Source: Pedobacter sp. ISL-64 (GTDB lineage: Bacteria; Bacteroidota; Bacteroidia; Sphingobacteriales; Sphingobacteriaceae). Taken from it: a stretch of 64,000 bases of DNA. Location: the NCBI RefSeq assembly GCF_018613605.1, contig NZ_JAGGPU010000006.1, forward strand, positions 168,411 to 232,410. Reading direction: 5' to 3'. A program made the translations under genes and the position numbers. Of this stretch, positions 44,290-52,399 are shown piece after piece (position 1 is the first letter of the stretch; the number at the start of each line of letters is the position of its first letter). Under the pieces are notes generated by a model. It saw only the letters and a list, made by a program, of their open reading frames with translations, had not been told where the DNA came from and did not search any database.

Positions 44290-44781
44290 ATGAAATTCTT
44301 TAAAGATTGTAAAACACTGGATGAAGTAAAAGCCCGCTATAAAAAACTGGCCTTACAATACCATCCCGATAAAGGCGGTGATACCGCCACCATGCAGGCG
44401 ATCAATTCTGAATATGCCTTTGCCTCCGCTAAACTCGTGAAGGGTGCTAACCTTTCCGAGGAAGAGACAGAACAGGAAATGAAGTTTTCCGAAGAATACC
44501 GCAAGGTAATCGAGCAGATCATACACCTGCCATCTATAAAAGTCGAGGCCATCGGCTTATGGATTTGGGTAACGGGAGAAACGTATCCTGTACGCTCCGA
44601 ACTGAAAGCAGCGGGTTTATTCTTTGCGCCTAAGAAACAGGCTTGGTATTACCGCAGTGAATTATACAAAGCCACAAGGGGCGGAAAAAAAACACTCGAT
44701 CAGATCAGGGATAAATACGGCAGCGAAATTATCCGTACCGAAAAACGCAAAACCCTTAACACCGCTTTTTCTAACCATTAA
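44290..44781 (+). CDS. J-domain protein with extra C-terminal domain
   Basis: The 163-residue protein starts with a compact J domain (about 1-50; EVKARYKKLALQYHPDKGGD with the HPD motif) that should stimulate an Hsp70 ATPase. The rest (about 85-150, WIWVTGETYPVRSELKAAG, FFAPKKQAWYYRS) resembles a domain common in ICE and plasmid proteins. It is 18 nt after ssb. Which Hsp70 it works with is unknown. Confidence 0.85.
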   Translation: MKFFKDCKTLDEVKARYKKLALQYHPDKGGDTATMQAINSEYAFASAKLVKGANLSEEETEQEMKFSEEYRKVIEQIIHLPSIKVEAIGLWIWVTGETYPVRSELKAAGLFFAPKKQAWYYRSELYKATRGGKKTLDQIRDKYGSEIIRTEKRKTLNTAFSNH

Positions 44782-44793
44782 ATTTTAAACAAA

Positions 44794-45036
44794 ATGTTAC
44801 CCGTACTTAGAATTGATACCGCCGTTATGCTGCCTGACACCGACCAGTGGCAGCACCGATTTAACATCGAAAGCCAAAGTTCAAACAGGCTTTATGTGAT
44901 CTCCCAACACAAACAGAAAAAGCATTGGGGTTGCAGTTGCCCCGCATGGAAAAGATACCGCAAATGCAAGCACCTGCAAATCCTTGGCATTCCTTGTAAT
45001 GAGCAGCCCTATGAAGTCAACATCATCCATAACTAA
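44794..45036 (+). CDS. Small SWIM-type zinc-finger protein
   Basis: The 80-residue protein has a CSCPAWKRYRKCKHL segment, i.e. C-x-C-x(8)-C-x-H, the SWIM metal-binding pattern, so it may bind zinc and DNA or protein. It is in a tight run between two J-domain genes. Confidence 0.75.
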   Translation: MLPVLRIDTAVMLPDTDQWQHRFNIESQSSNRLYVISQHKQKKHWGCSCPAWKRYRKCKHLQILGIPCNEQPYEVNIIHN

Positions 45037-45045
45037 ACTAAAAAC

Positions 45046-45357
45046 ATGGCAAAAGGATTTTTAGACGGTTACAAAACCTACAATACGGCCGCAGGGTTCG
45101 GCAGCCCCAAAGCTTGGCAAAAAGCGTTTAAACAGCGCATGGGTAAGGAAGAAGCAGAGGCCATTTTGCAGGGTCAGCAGCAAACCCCTTACGGGATTTT
45201 AGGCATCGAACAAGGCGCAACATCCGCAGCAATAAAAAAGGCATACCGCAAAATGATGATGCTTTGGCATCCCGATAAAAACCCCGACAGGATAAGCGAA
45301 GCCGAGGAAATGAGCAAAAAGATCATTGCGGCCTACAGCATTTTAACCCATTCATAA
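45046..45357 (+). CDS. J-domain protein (second copy)
   Basis: The 103-residue protein has its J domain at the C-terminus (about 45-103: PYGILGIEQGATSAAIKKAY, MLWHPDKNPDR) with an N-terminal helical extension. It is distinct from the first J protein, in which the J domain comes first. Confidence 0.87.
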   Translation: MAKGFLDGYKTYNTAAGFGSPKAWQKAFKQRMGKEEAEAILQGQQQTPYGILGIEQGATSAAIKKAYRKMMMLWHPDKNPDRISEAEEMSKKIIAAYSILTHS

Positions 45358-45389
45358 ACAGGCATCATAGCCAATCAACAAATAAAATT

Positions 45390-46178
45390 ATGAGACACGA
45401 TTTTGAAGAACGCAAGCAAAACCGCATCGAAAATGCGAGAAATCAGGCAGCCAAAAATAAAAAACAATCCAACGAACTATATAACAACGCTAACAAAATG
45501 GCGGCTGCTATTCCTTTCGGTCAACCCATATTGGTTGGGCATCATTCCGAAAAAGCTGATCGAAGCTACAGGAATAAAATACATAACACGTATGGTAAAG
45601 CTTTTGAAAAAATGGATAAGGCAGGGTATTACGAGGATAAAGCCGAAGCCATCGAAAACAACACCGCTATTTTTTCTGATGATCCAAACGCATTGGAACA
45701 GCTACAGGATAAGTTAAAAGAGTTGGAAGCCATGCAGGAATTTATGAAGTCTGCCAACAAATGTGTAAAGAAGAAAGATAAGGAAGCTTTTTTAAAACTG
45801 CCTTTTGCAACAGAACAGCTTTGGGTAGAAATCAATACGCCCGATTGTTTCAGGCAAATCGGTTGCCCTGCCTACAGGCTGAAAAATAACAATGCCAATA
45901 TCAGACGGATAAAAGAGCGTATCAAGGGACTGGAAAGGCTTGAAGCGAGTGAAGAAAAAGAATATATCATTAACGGGGTGCGGATTAAAGAGAATACCGA
46001 AGCCAATAGGGTGCAAATATTTTTCCCTTCGCGCTTATCCAAAGAAGCCTATAAAAAAGTACGGGGTCACGGTTTTGTTTGGTGCAGGTCTGAATCCGCA
46101 TTCCAAAGGCAGCTAAACAACCACGCGGTATGGCTTGCCAAAAATTTAGCAAACCAATATCCAACCCTTAATCAATAG
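45390..46178 (+). CDS. DUF3560-family protein
   Basis: The 262-residue protein shows the DUF3560 pattern: a basic N-terminus, then FGQPILVGHHSEKADRSYRN and a helical middle part, and a C-terminal domain with IFFPSRLSKEAYKKVRGHGF and WCRSESAFQRQL. The family is frequent on plasmids and ICEs of Bacteroidetes and others; its activity is unknown. Confidence 0.87.
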   Translation: MRHDFEERKQNRIENARNQAAKNKKQSNELYNNANKMAAAIPFGQPILVGHHSEKADRSYRNKIHNTYGKAFEKMDKAGYYEDKAEAIENNTAIFSDDPNALEQLQDKLKELEAMQEFMKSANKCVKKKDKEAFLKLPFATEQLWVEINTPDCFRQIGCPAYRLKNNNANIRRIKERIKGLERLEASEEKEYIINGVRIKENTEANRVQIFFPSRLSKEAYKKVRGHGFVWCRSESAFQRQLNNHAVWLAKNLANQYPTLNQ

Positions 46179-46197
46179 CATTCATAAAACATTAAGC

Positions 46198-46222
46198 GGG
46201 GCGCAGCCGCACAAGGGGCGCA
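46198..46222 (+). repeat. 25-nt GC-rich intergenic repeat, copy A
   Basis: GGGGCGCAGCC, one variable base context, then ACAAGGGGCGCA; copies B (46680-46704) and C (49277-49301) are the same except for one C/T position. It ends 21 nt before a start codon. Confidence 0.85.
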
Positions 46223-46243
46223 ATTTTTAAACTTTTAAACATA

Positions 46244-46666
46244 ATGAACATGGAATTTAAAACAGGTAGCCGTTATACGATTATTAAAATATCTGAATGG
46301 CTTGCAACAACAGAAAAGGACGAGATTATTATCAGCGGCTTTTTACCAAGCAGGCAACAATATTATTTCAAACACAAGCGCAGCAAAAAGGAATGGCTGC
46401 TCCCTAAAGAAGACTTGAAGTGGCTTGTTTTTGAAGGTCATAACCTTCCGTTACGCCTTGATTCGGAAACTAACCGATATATGGGGAACGCCTGTATCAA
46501 TTTCGTTTCTGATAATCCCGAAGAACTAAGGGGATATATTGAAAAACACTGCATCAATACCGACCGCTCCCTATTCAGTAAGATATATATCACTCCTGAA
46601 AAGGACAGGGAAACGATAATAAACCCTCCATACGACCAACTATTTAAAGATGAAGACAACGATTAA
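46244..46666 (+). CDS. Hypothetical ICE protein
   Basis: The 140-residue soluble protein has strand-rich sequence (GSRYTIIKISEWLATTEKDE, YYFKHKRSKKEWLLPKEDLK) and an acidic tail. ATG codons at residues 1 and 3 are both possible starts. It follows repeat copy A. Not recognised. Confidence 0.7.
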   Translation: MNMEFKTGSRYTIIKISEWLATTEKDEIIISGFLPSRQQYYFKHKRSKKEWLLPKEDLKWLVFEGHNLPLRLDSETNRYMGNACINFVSDNPEELRGYIEKHCINTDRSLFSKIYITPEKDRETIINPPYDQLFKDEDND

Positions 46667-46679
46667 AAGACCTTAAAGC

Positions 46680-46704
46680 GGGGCGCAGCCGTACAAGGGG
46701 CGCA
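46680..46704 (+). repeat. 25-nt GC-rich intergenic repeat, copy B
   Basis: Same as copy A with T at the variable position; it ends 7 nt before the next start codon, so it forms the ribosome-binding region of that gene. Confidence 0.85.
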
Positions 46705-46711
46705 GAACAAT

Positions 46712-47152
46712 ATGAAATTTTTAAATCTTAAAGCGACAATTGTATTTACACAATTGGTAGATACACTTAAAGAGGGGCAATACCGAAAGATTTTAAACGA
46801 GCCTTATATGCCGTTGACAATAGAAAAGGTCGGAGAGCGCATCAATACGCCCTGGGGATTGGCCTCCCTATACAGTTTTTGCCACTACTATGAGCAAAAC
46901 GGTGACCTGATGCAAGACCCTGAAATGTGCTTCTTTATGCTTGACAACAGGGAGGGTTTTTCGGCAGACTTTGCCAAAGTGCTGATTGCTCCTTATATAT
47001 TCCGACAGGCCAACCTTGCTATTTACGAAGAAAGCGTATTGATGGAATCAGATAGCCTGACCAAGTTTCACAGGCCGATGCAAAAGGGGCACACTGATTT
47101 TGCCAATCAATGGCTTGCCAATATTCAACAACAGGGATTTTTAAACAGGTAG
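46712..47152 (+). CDS. Hypothetical ICE protein
   Basis: The 146-residue soluble protein has NEPYMPLTIEKVGERINTPW, LYSFCHYYEQNGDLMQDPEM and FANQWLANIQQQGF. This pattern is common in small proteins of Bacteroidetes ICEs (possibly a DUF69xx family) without known function. It directly follows repeat copy B. Confidence 0.72.
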   Translation: MKFLNLKATIVFTQLVDTLKEGQYRKILNEPYMPLTIEKVGERINTPWGLASLYSFCHYYEQNGDLMQDPEMCFFMLDNREGFSADFAKVLIAPYIFRQANLAIYEESVLMESDSLTKFHRPMQKGHTDFANQWLANIQQQGFLNR

Positions 47153-47154
47153 CT

Positions 47155-47367
47155 ATGAACTTTCAATTTAATTTCCAGATCAACCCTGACCATGACCGCA
47201 AAAATTGGGATGCCATCCCACCACATAAAAAGCTGATGGCCGACAGGGTTAGTGCAGTTATGCTTGCTAAAAAAACAGCAAGGTTATTTAAGGCAGAAGT
47301 GAGACTTACAGAAGGTGATTATCCTTTCACTACAAGTGGCTCTTACTTCAGGTACAAGGAACAATAA
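47155..47367 (+). CDS. Small hypothetical ICE protein
   Basis: A 70-residue protein begins MNFQFNFQINPDHDRKNWD; this start, 2 nt after the previous stop, is preferred over an upstream frame-start inside that gene. It is followed by a terminator. Not recognised. Confidence 0.65.
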   Translation: MNFQFNFQINPDHDRKNWDAIPPHKKLMADRVSAVMLAKKTARLFKAEVRLTEGDYPFTTSGSYFRYKEQ

Positions 47368-47375
47368 AAATCAAT

Positions 47376-47405
47376 AAGGCAGCCGCAGGGTTGTGGCTGC
47401 CTTTT
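47376..47405 (+). terminator. Terminator of the 46-47 kb gene group
   Basis: AAGGCAGCC / GGCTGCCTT with a 10-nt loop and four T directly after. Confidence 0.8.
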
Positions 47406-47439
47406 ACCATCCACTTATTTTTTACTTAAATCTAATATT

Positions 47440-49266
47440 ATGACAACGATAGCAAAACGGAAAAACCGTAAATCAATAAAACAAACTCCCAAAGAAATCG
47501 CACCTGCAATTGCCGAAGCTGAAATGCCAACGGGGGAACATTTAGAAATAGAAGTTTCCTTGATTGACTTTAGTCCTAAGAATTACCGCAAAATCTTTAA
47601 GCAGGGGGAGATTGAAGAATTAGCGGACAGTATTAAAACTTACGGCTTAATACATGCCCTGACCGTACGGCAAACAGGCGAGCGGTATGAACTCGTGAGC
47701 GGGGAACGCAGGTTAAGGGCGGCAGGATTGGCAGGGGTTATAAAACTTCCCGTTGTTGTGCGGGAACTCACAGACGAACAGGCCAACGAAATCCGTTTGG
47801 CCGAAAATCTTAAAAGGGTTGACCCGCATCCATTAGAGGAAGCCCTCCTTATTGCAGAAATGCAGGGAGAGGGTAAATCTTTGGAAGAGGTTGCCCTCCG
47901 TATCGGAAAATCCAAAGCCTTTGTATACAACCGCATCAAACTGGCAGGGCTTATTGAGCCGATACAGGAAATGTTTATTGAAAATAAAATCAACATTCTG
48001 GAAGCGACAGATATAGCCGCCCTTGCCGCCGAATCACAACAGCAATTTTTTAATGACTATTGCAAAAAATGGAAACAAAAGGATTTCGGTATCCATAACC
48101 TGCGAAATATTTTGTCCCGCTATAAATACGACCTTAGAAAAGCGCCATTTGACACTAAGGACAAACACTTGAAGCCCGCAATGGGAGCCTGTACAAATTG
48201 CCCGTTCAACTCTGCAACGCTTAAATCTTTATTCCCTGAATTTGCCAAAGAAGCAGTATGTAATAACAAGGCATGTTATAAAGATAAGTGCATAGAGAAT
48301 ACAGTGAGAAATGTCCGCAAGGCCATTGCAGACAAACAGCCCGATGCCTTGCTTGTTAACTATGCATTGTCCGAAGAAGCGGAGCTTGTTTTGCAATCCC
48401 TGCCTGAAACCGACAGCTTACCGCGTGTTAACTTTTCTGATGTAACTATTATTCAAACACCAACCTTACCCGATAAGGAGGATTATTTAGACACATGGAA
48501 TTGCGAAGAAGGGGAAGAGCCTGAATTTGACGAGGATAGTTATAATCATGACATGCAGGAATATAAAAATGATCTTGCAGAATTTGAGGCAGAGGCAACA
48601 AAGGAAACAACAAAAAAAGGGCTGACCTTTTCCTTTGACGAATGGAAAGTTATCTTTTACAGTACAGAGCAAAAGAAATCTTCTTACAACGCAAATGCAC
48701 CTGTGACCGCAAAAGAAGTACAGGAAGCCATAAAAGCAGGGACGGTCACCATAGAACTGTTAACCGCAGAAATAGCCCGTATTAACGCAAGGGAGGAAAG
48801 AGCAAAAGAAATAGACAGGGATAAAATCCAGTCGCAGGTACACGAGCAATTTCTCAATCAGCAGGAAACCGACGAGCAGGCACAAAAGCCTACAGCCGCA
48901 GATTTGGTATGCGCAAGATTGGTCATTTATCAATCGCTTGATTATTCGGTAAGGAATGCGGTCAACAGGGTATTGTTTGCCGACACCGATTTTTCAAATA
49001 ACGGGCAGTTTTATGAAGCACTGGCAAACATGCCGGAGCAGCAATACGCTTTCCTGATCCGTATGGCCGTTGCAAGAAAATCCGAAAGTAAATACCCGAC
49101 CAATGTTACTGCATACGCATTGTACGAGATGGCCAAAGCATCCGGTCTTGATGTGGCCGCTATTGAGCAGGCACAGGAGGAGAAAGCAAAAGAGCGTCAG
49201 GATAAAATGGAGTTAAGGATTAAGGAACTGGAAAAGCGCATTGGAAGATTGGAGATGATAGCATAA
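47440..49266 (+). CDS. parB: ParB/Spo0J-family partition-like protein, long form
   Basis: The 608-residue protein has the ParB N-terminal CTP/DNA domain (about 35-130, motifs ELVSGERRLRAAG and RLAENLKRVDPHP) and the helix-turn-helix (about 145-168, SLEEVALRIGKSKAFVYNR). A Cys-rich patch follows (GACTNCPFN, CNNKACYKDKC), then a long acidic, helical C-terminal part about twice the length of the ParB core. No ParA gene is adjacent. On ICEs such proteins may act in DNA maintenance or regulation rather than segregation. Confidence 0.92.
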   Translation: MTTIAKRKNRKSIKQTPKEIAPAIAEAEMPTGEHLEIEVSLIDFSPKNYRKIFKQGEIEELADSIKTYGLIHALTVRQTGERYELVSGERRLRAAGLAGVIKLPVVVRELTDEQANEIRLAENLKRVDPHPLEEALLIAEMQGEGKSLEEVALRIGKSKAFVYNRIKLAGLIEPIQEMFIENKINILEATDIAALAAESQQQFFNDYCKKWKQKDFGIHNLRNILSRYKYDLRKAPFDTKDKHLKPAMGACTNCPFNSATLKSLFPEFAKEAVCNNKACYKDKCIENTVRNVRKAIADKQPDALLVNYALSEEAELVLQSLPETDSLPRVNFSDVTIIQTPTLPDKEDYLDTWNCEEGEEPEFDEDSYNHDMQEYKNDLAEFEAEATKETTKKGLTFSFDEWKVIFYSTEQKKSSYNANAPVTAKEVQEAIKAGTVTIELLTAEIARINAREERAKEIDRDKIQSQVHEQFLNQQETDEQAQKPTAADLVCARLVIYQSLDYSVRNAVNRVLFADTDFSNNGQFYEALANMPEQQYAFLIRMAVARKSESKYPTNVTAYALYEMAKASGLDVAAIEQAQEEKAKERQDKMELRIKELEKRIGRLEMIA

Positions 49267-49276
49267 TCAGGGTACG

Positions 49277-49301
49277 GGGGCGCAGCCGTACAAGGGGCGC
49301 A
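49277..49301 (+). repeat. 25-nt GC-rich intergenic repeat, copy C
   Basis: Identical to copy B; lies between parB and the next small gene and ends 30 nt before its start codon. Confidence 0.85.
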
Positions 49302-49331
49302 ATTTTTATTTCATAAAAATAATATAATATT

Positions 49332-49529
49332 ATGAACATTATAGATTTGGAAGGAAGAAAAATCGAAATTACACAGCTTGCCGAAACGATTAAGGAGGTT
49401 GAAAAATATTTAGCGTTCAAACCTGAACACCGTTTTAAATCCCTTCAGATATTTGAACAGCGAAGGGCGGCATACTGGAATGACATCCTGCAAAAACTAT
49501 TGCAGTTACAACAACGTTTAACTAAATAA
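49332..49529 (+). CDS. Small helical hypothetical protein
   Basis: The 65-residue protein is mostly helical (LAETIKEVEKYLAFKPEHRF, WNDILQKLLQLQQRL) and begins after repeat copy C. It precedes a small membrane-protein gene by 10 nt. Not recognised. Confidence 0.65.
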   Translation: MNIIDLEGRKIEITQLAETIKEVEKYLAFKPEHRFKSLQIFEQRRAAYWNDILQKLLQLQQRLTK

Positions 49530-49539
49530 AATTACAGTC

Positions 49540-49827
49540 ATGGATATTACAAGTGTACAGGTGTACGGAACGGTCATTTTAATTATCGGCCTCGTACTCC
49601 GTTATTTTATGCGGCGCAGAAGGTTTAACCGTAACAATGCTTTCGGGGTACAGGAGTTTAAAAGTTTTGAACACAAGTCGGTTGTACAGCCGTTGGAAAG
49701 GTTGGTAAGAATTATTGCTGCGGCGTTAATCCTTTTTGGTGCTTTACTCCTCATTGTGGAATGGTACAACCACAAGGATATTGACAAAAAGCCTAAGCAG
49801 GAATCTGCCCCCGCAGTTCAGAAATAG
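49540..49827 (+). CDS. Small two-span membrane protein
   Basis: The 95-residue protein has membrane segments at about 8-24 and 58-76 with an arginine-rich turn (MRRRRFNRNN) between them and a basic tail. Function unknown; its stop is followed by a hairpin array. Confidence 0.7.
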   Translation: MDITSVQVYGTVILIIGLVLRYFMRRRRFNRNNAFGVQEFKSFEHKSVVQPLERLVRIIAAALILFGALLLIVEWYNHKDIDKKPKQESAPAVQK

Positions 49828-49839
49828 TCGGATGCGGCA

Positions 49840-50030
49840 TTTAAAGGCTGCAATAGCGGCCTTTGTGCCTTTAAACAAAGAAAAATGCCCGTTGATATGA
49901 AAGTAGCCGAAAACGGGCGCAAAAACGGCAAACGCTTCCATCCTCACGGATGGGCGTTTGCGGGAAGCGGTGCAACCCCTTATCTCAAAGAAGATTTATC
50001 GTTTCCGATTGTCTTTGAGATAAGGGGTTG
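49840..50030. repeat. Array of four successive hairpins
   Basis: H1: TTTAAAGGC (49840-49848) / GCCTTTAAA (49867-49875). H2: GCCCGTT (49887-49893) / AACGGGC (49912-49918). H3: GCAAACGC-TT-CCATCC (49927-49942) / GGATGG-GCGTTTGC (49947-49960). H4: a perfect 20-bp pair (49971-49990 / 50011-50030) with a 20-nt loop. The array takes up most of the 332-bp gap between two small genes; no credible gene lies in it. Confidence 0.85.
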
Positions 50031-50159
50031 CGGCGTTTTTTGTTTGTTATGCTTTCAGCTTTGCTAAGAATCTTTGCGCTTCTTTCAAGAACATTACCAG
50101 ATGCTTTCTTTTATGTCTAATGCTATGCTTAGGAGCGAAACTTATGGTATCTTATCAAT

Positions 50160-50420
50160 CTAAACAACAGGGACGGCGTTTAATTGATTGCGTATGCTTT
50201 GTTCAAGTTGCTGTAGCCGTCTAAGTGGTGGATTGAACGGATGTTTGGGGTTAAATGTCGCAGCGGCGTTTAGTTCCAGCTTAATAAATTCGGGAATATC
50301 TTTTACGACCATACATCCCTGCCGCCACTCTTTTATGAGGATCGGCGTTGTATCAAAATATTCTTTTAGCCTGGCTACCTCCTGAAGTACTTCGGGATGT
50401 TGTGGCGTGTCTTTTTGCAT
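50160..50420 (-). CDS. Small hypothetical protein
   Basis: The 86-residue soluble protein has helical sequence (LQEVARLKEYFDTTPILIKE) and FIKLELNAAATFNPKHPFNP. It lies 61 bp from the terminator-bounded gene next to it on the same strand. Not recognised. Confidence 0.6.
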   Translation of the reverse strand: MQKDTPQHPEVLQEVARLKEYFDTTPILIKEWRQGCMVVKDIPEFIKLELNAAATFNPKHPFNPPLRRLQQLEQSIRNQLNAVPVV

Positions 50421-50431
50421 AATGTAAAATT

Positions 50432-50464
50432 AAAAAAAAAGCACCATCTAAAGATGATGCTTTA
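50432..50464 (-). terminator. Terminator of the 94-residue gene
   Basis: On the minus strand AGCATCATC / GATGGTGCT with loop TTTA is followed by nine T, 17 nt after that gene's stop. Confidence 0.88.
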
Positions 50465-50481
50465 CTTTAAATGCCGTCAGG

Positions 50482-50766
50482 CTACTTCCCTGCGAAAGCC
50501 TGCAGCTTTTGGAACAGTTCAGCCAGTCCAGCCTTTTGTAAAAACTCATCCGCGATTTCACAAAGTTCATTACTGCTTTCTTTCGGCAGCACCGAGACAA
50601 GATCCTTTACCATTCCTGTTTCCTGCTTTACTCCCTGCCTGATGGCCTGGCTCAGTAGCAGGATTTGCGCCCTGCTGATCTTCAGATCAACCTTCACATT
50701 TTTTTCATTCATGCCGGGGACGCTTAACAAAGCATCATACATCACGGCCACATCGTTTGTTGTCAT
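50482..50766 (-). CDS. Small helical ICE protein
   Basis: The 94-residue protein is helical (LKISRAQILLLSQAIRQGV, ELCEIADEFLQKAGLAELF). It is divergent from the toprim gene and has its own terminator. Such short proteins stand near the mob genes of many Bacteroidetes ICEs; function unknown. Confidence 0.65.
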   Translation of the reverse strand: MTTNDVAVMYDALLSVPGMNEKNVKVDLKISRAQILLLSQAIRQGVKQETGMVKDLVSVLPKESSNELCEIADEFLQKAGLAELFQKLQAFAGK

Positions 50767-50913
50767 ACCATTTCACATTTTCTTTTCACTTAGCAAAAGT
50801 AACGACCCTTGACGGATTTAACCTGCGCAGAATTTGCGCAGGTAGTGATGCATCTGCCGGTGCCCCCTATTTTTGTATCACTAAAATTCTTTGTGCAGTA
50901 GAAAACGTGAATT

Positions 50914-51822
50914 ATGGAAAAGAAGAAAGCATTGCTGTCGTGCGACGAAGCAAAACAAATGGATATGGTGGGGTACCTGTCCAAATTAGGCCATGAGCCA
51001 ATCAAGGTAACCGGTGCCGATCATTGGTACCGGTCACCGCTAAGGGATGAGAAAAGCCCGTCATTTAAAATCAACAGGACCCGTAACCGCTGGTTTGACT
51101 TCGGGTCAGGCCAGGGCGGTAACCTGGTTGATTTCGGTGTGCAGTATTTTAAGTGCTCTGTCGGTGAATTTTTACACAGGCTTGAGGATACCTTCCCTGC
51201 CATCCCACAGCAGGATGTCAGGCATGCAGGCAAGTCTGCTCAACAAACCATAGCGGTAGTCGCCGAACATGAGCTGAACAGTCCTGCGTTAATCCAATAC
51301 CTTACAGGCAGGTGTATCCCCGCTGAAATTGCAAAACAGTATTGCAGGGAAGTCCGCTACAAGATAGCGGAGAAAACTTTTTACGGGATAGGCTTTAAGA
51401 ACAATTCCGGAGGGTATGAAATCCGCAACCCTTTCTTTAAGTCTGCCAGTTCACCGAAGGACATAACAACTATTACGAATGGCGGCAATAGCATCGCTGT
51501 CTTTGAAGGCTTCTTTGACTTCCTGTCCTACCTCGTAATTTCAAAGGACAATAAAATCAATAAGCCTGATTTTCTTATCCTCAACAGCCTTGCATTCTTT
51601 GAAAAGGCCAAACCTGTAATGGAGCAATATGATTCAGCTCATCTGTACCTGGACAATGATGCCGCCGGGCAAAATTACAGTAAGCGTGCCTTGTCTGCCG
51701 GTAAACCTTACGTAGATGAAAGCAGCCTCTATACCGGCTGCGGGGACTTAAACGATTACCTGTGTAAAAGCAAATCCCTCCAGGATAAAAGCAACGACCT
51801 GGGCCAGGGGCTCCGGAGATAA
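50914..51822 (+). CDS. Toprim-domain (DnaG-like) primase with degenerate zinc-finger part
   Basis: The 302-residue protein has a CHC2-like N-terminus (HWYRSPLRDEKSPSFKINR, FDFGSGQGGNLVDFG) in which the expected Cys/His ligands are missing (SPL in place of the CP motif), and a toprim part with the Glu of VFEGFFDFLS and the DxD-like YLDNDAAG. It may prime lagging-strand synthesis after transfer or act as another nucleic-acid enzyme. It begins the mobilisation block. Confidence 0.88.
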   Translation: MEKKKALLSCDEAKQMDMVGYLSKLGHEPIKVTGADHWYRSPLRDEKSPSFKINRTRNRWFDFGSGQGGNLVDFGVQYFKCSVGEFLHRLEDTFPAIPQQDVRHAGKSAQQTIAVVAEHELNSPALIQYLTGRCIPAEIAKQYCREVRYKIAEKTFYGIGFKNNSGGYEIRNPFFKSASSPKDITTITNGGNSIAVFEGFFDFLSYLVISKDNKINKPDFLILNSLAFFEKAKPVMEQYDSAHLYLDNDAAGQNYSKRALSAGKPYVDESSLYTGCGDLNDYLCKSKSLQDKSNDLGQGLRR

Positions 51823-51848
51823 CAATCCCCTTTAGATTCTAACAAAAG

Positions 51849-51961
51849 AGCTTCCGATATATACGGAAAGCTGTACGATTACCTGGGGCGCCCGTAATCG
51901 GCCAGATGTACAGTTGTTTCACAACCGGATCTGGCTGCCCTTACTCCGAAGTCGTGGGCAG
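51849..51961. repeat. Hairpin cluster upstream of the mob genes (oriT candidate)
   Basis: Several inverted repeats stand close together: AGCTTCCG near CGGAAAGCT (51849-51872); CTGTAC-GATTAC (51871-51882) with GTAATC (51894-51899) and GTACAG (51908-51913); GCCAGAT (51901-51907) with ATCTGGC (51929-51935); GTTGT / ACAAC (51913-51925); CTGCCC (51935-51940) with GGGCAG (51956-51961). Its place 49 bp before the MobA-like gene fits a transfer origin recognised by the relaxase. Confidence 0.6.
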
Positions 51962-52009
51962 TGCTCTTGGTAACTATGCAGCTTTTTTAAAACGTGAACA
52001 TAATAAGTG

Positions 52010-52399
52010 ATGAAAGAACAAAAAAACAACCGCAACAAATGGCTGCATGTCCGGGTGACAGAGGCCGAACTCGAAGCCATATTAAAGGCTTACAGCAAGA
52101 CGACAAGCCCGAAATTCAGCGACTTCCTGCGCAGGCAAGTGCTCGCCAAACCCCATATCGGGAAGTACCGGAATGAATCCCTCAATGATTTTGTGACCGT
52201 GCTTGCAGGGTTGAAAATGGAGCTTAAAGCAGCAGGCAATAACCTCAACCAGGCAGTAAAGAAGCTGCATACCCTCAACCACCGCAGTGAACTGGAACGG
52301 TGGCTGGTCACATGGGAACTGGATAAAAGGAGCTTCCAGAAAAGCGTTGAATCCATAACCAGGCACATGGATAAAATCAATGACCAATGGTTGCGGTGA
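52010..52399 (+). CDS. mobA: MobA-like relaxosome accessory protein
   Basis: The 129-residue protein has an Arc/ribbon-helix-helix-like start (NRNKWLHVRVTEAELEAILK, FSDFLRRQVL) and a long helical tail, the layout of MobA/MobC relaxosome proteins that bind oriT. The ATG at 52010 follows a GTG at 52007; either could start. It overlaps the relaxase gene by 13 nt, so they are coupled. Confidence 0.88.
   Translation: MKEQKNNRNKWLHVRVTEAELEAILKAYSKTTSPKFSDFLRRQVLAKPHIGKYRNESLNDFVTVLAGLKMELKAAGNNLNQAVKKLHTLNHRSELERWLVTWELDKRSFQKSVESITRHMDKINDQWLR

Noticed and set aside
49971..50045. 20-bp hairpin plus T run as a plain terminator
   Set aside because: The 20-nt loop and the 4 bases before the T run are unusual for a terminator, and it is part of a series of hairpins; terminator use is not excluded.
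49885..50067. 60-codon frame over the hairpin array
   Set aside because: The sequence is explained by the inverted repeats; the frame has no homology-like pattern.
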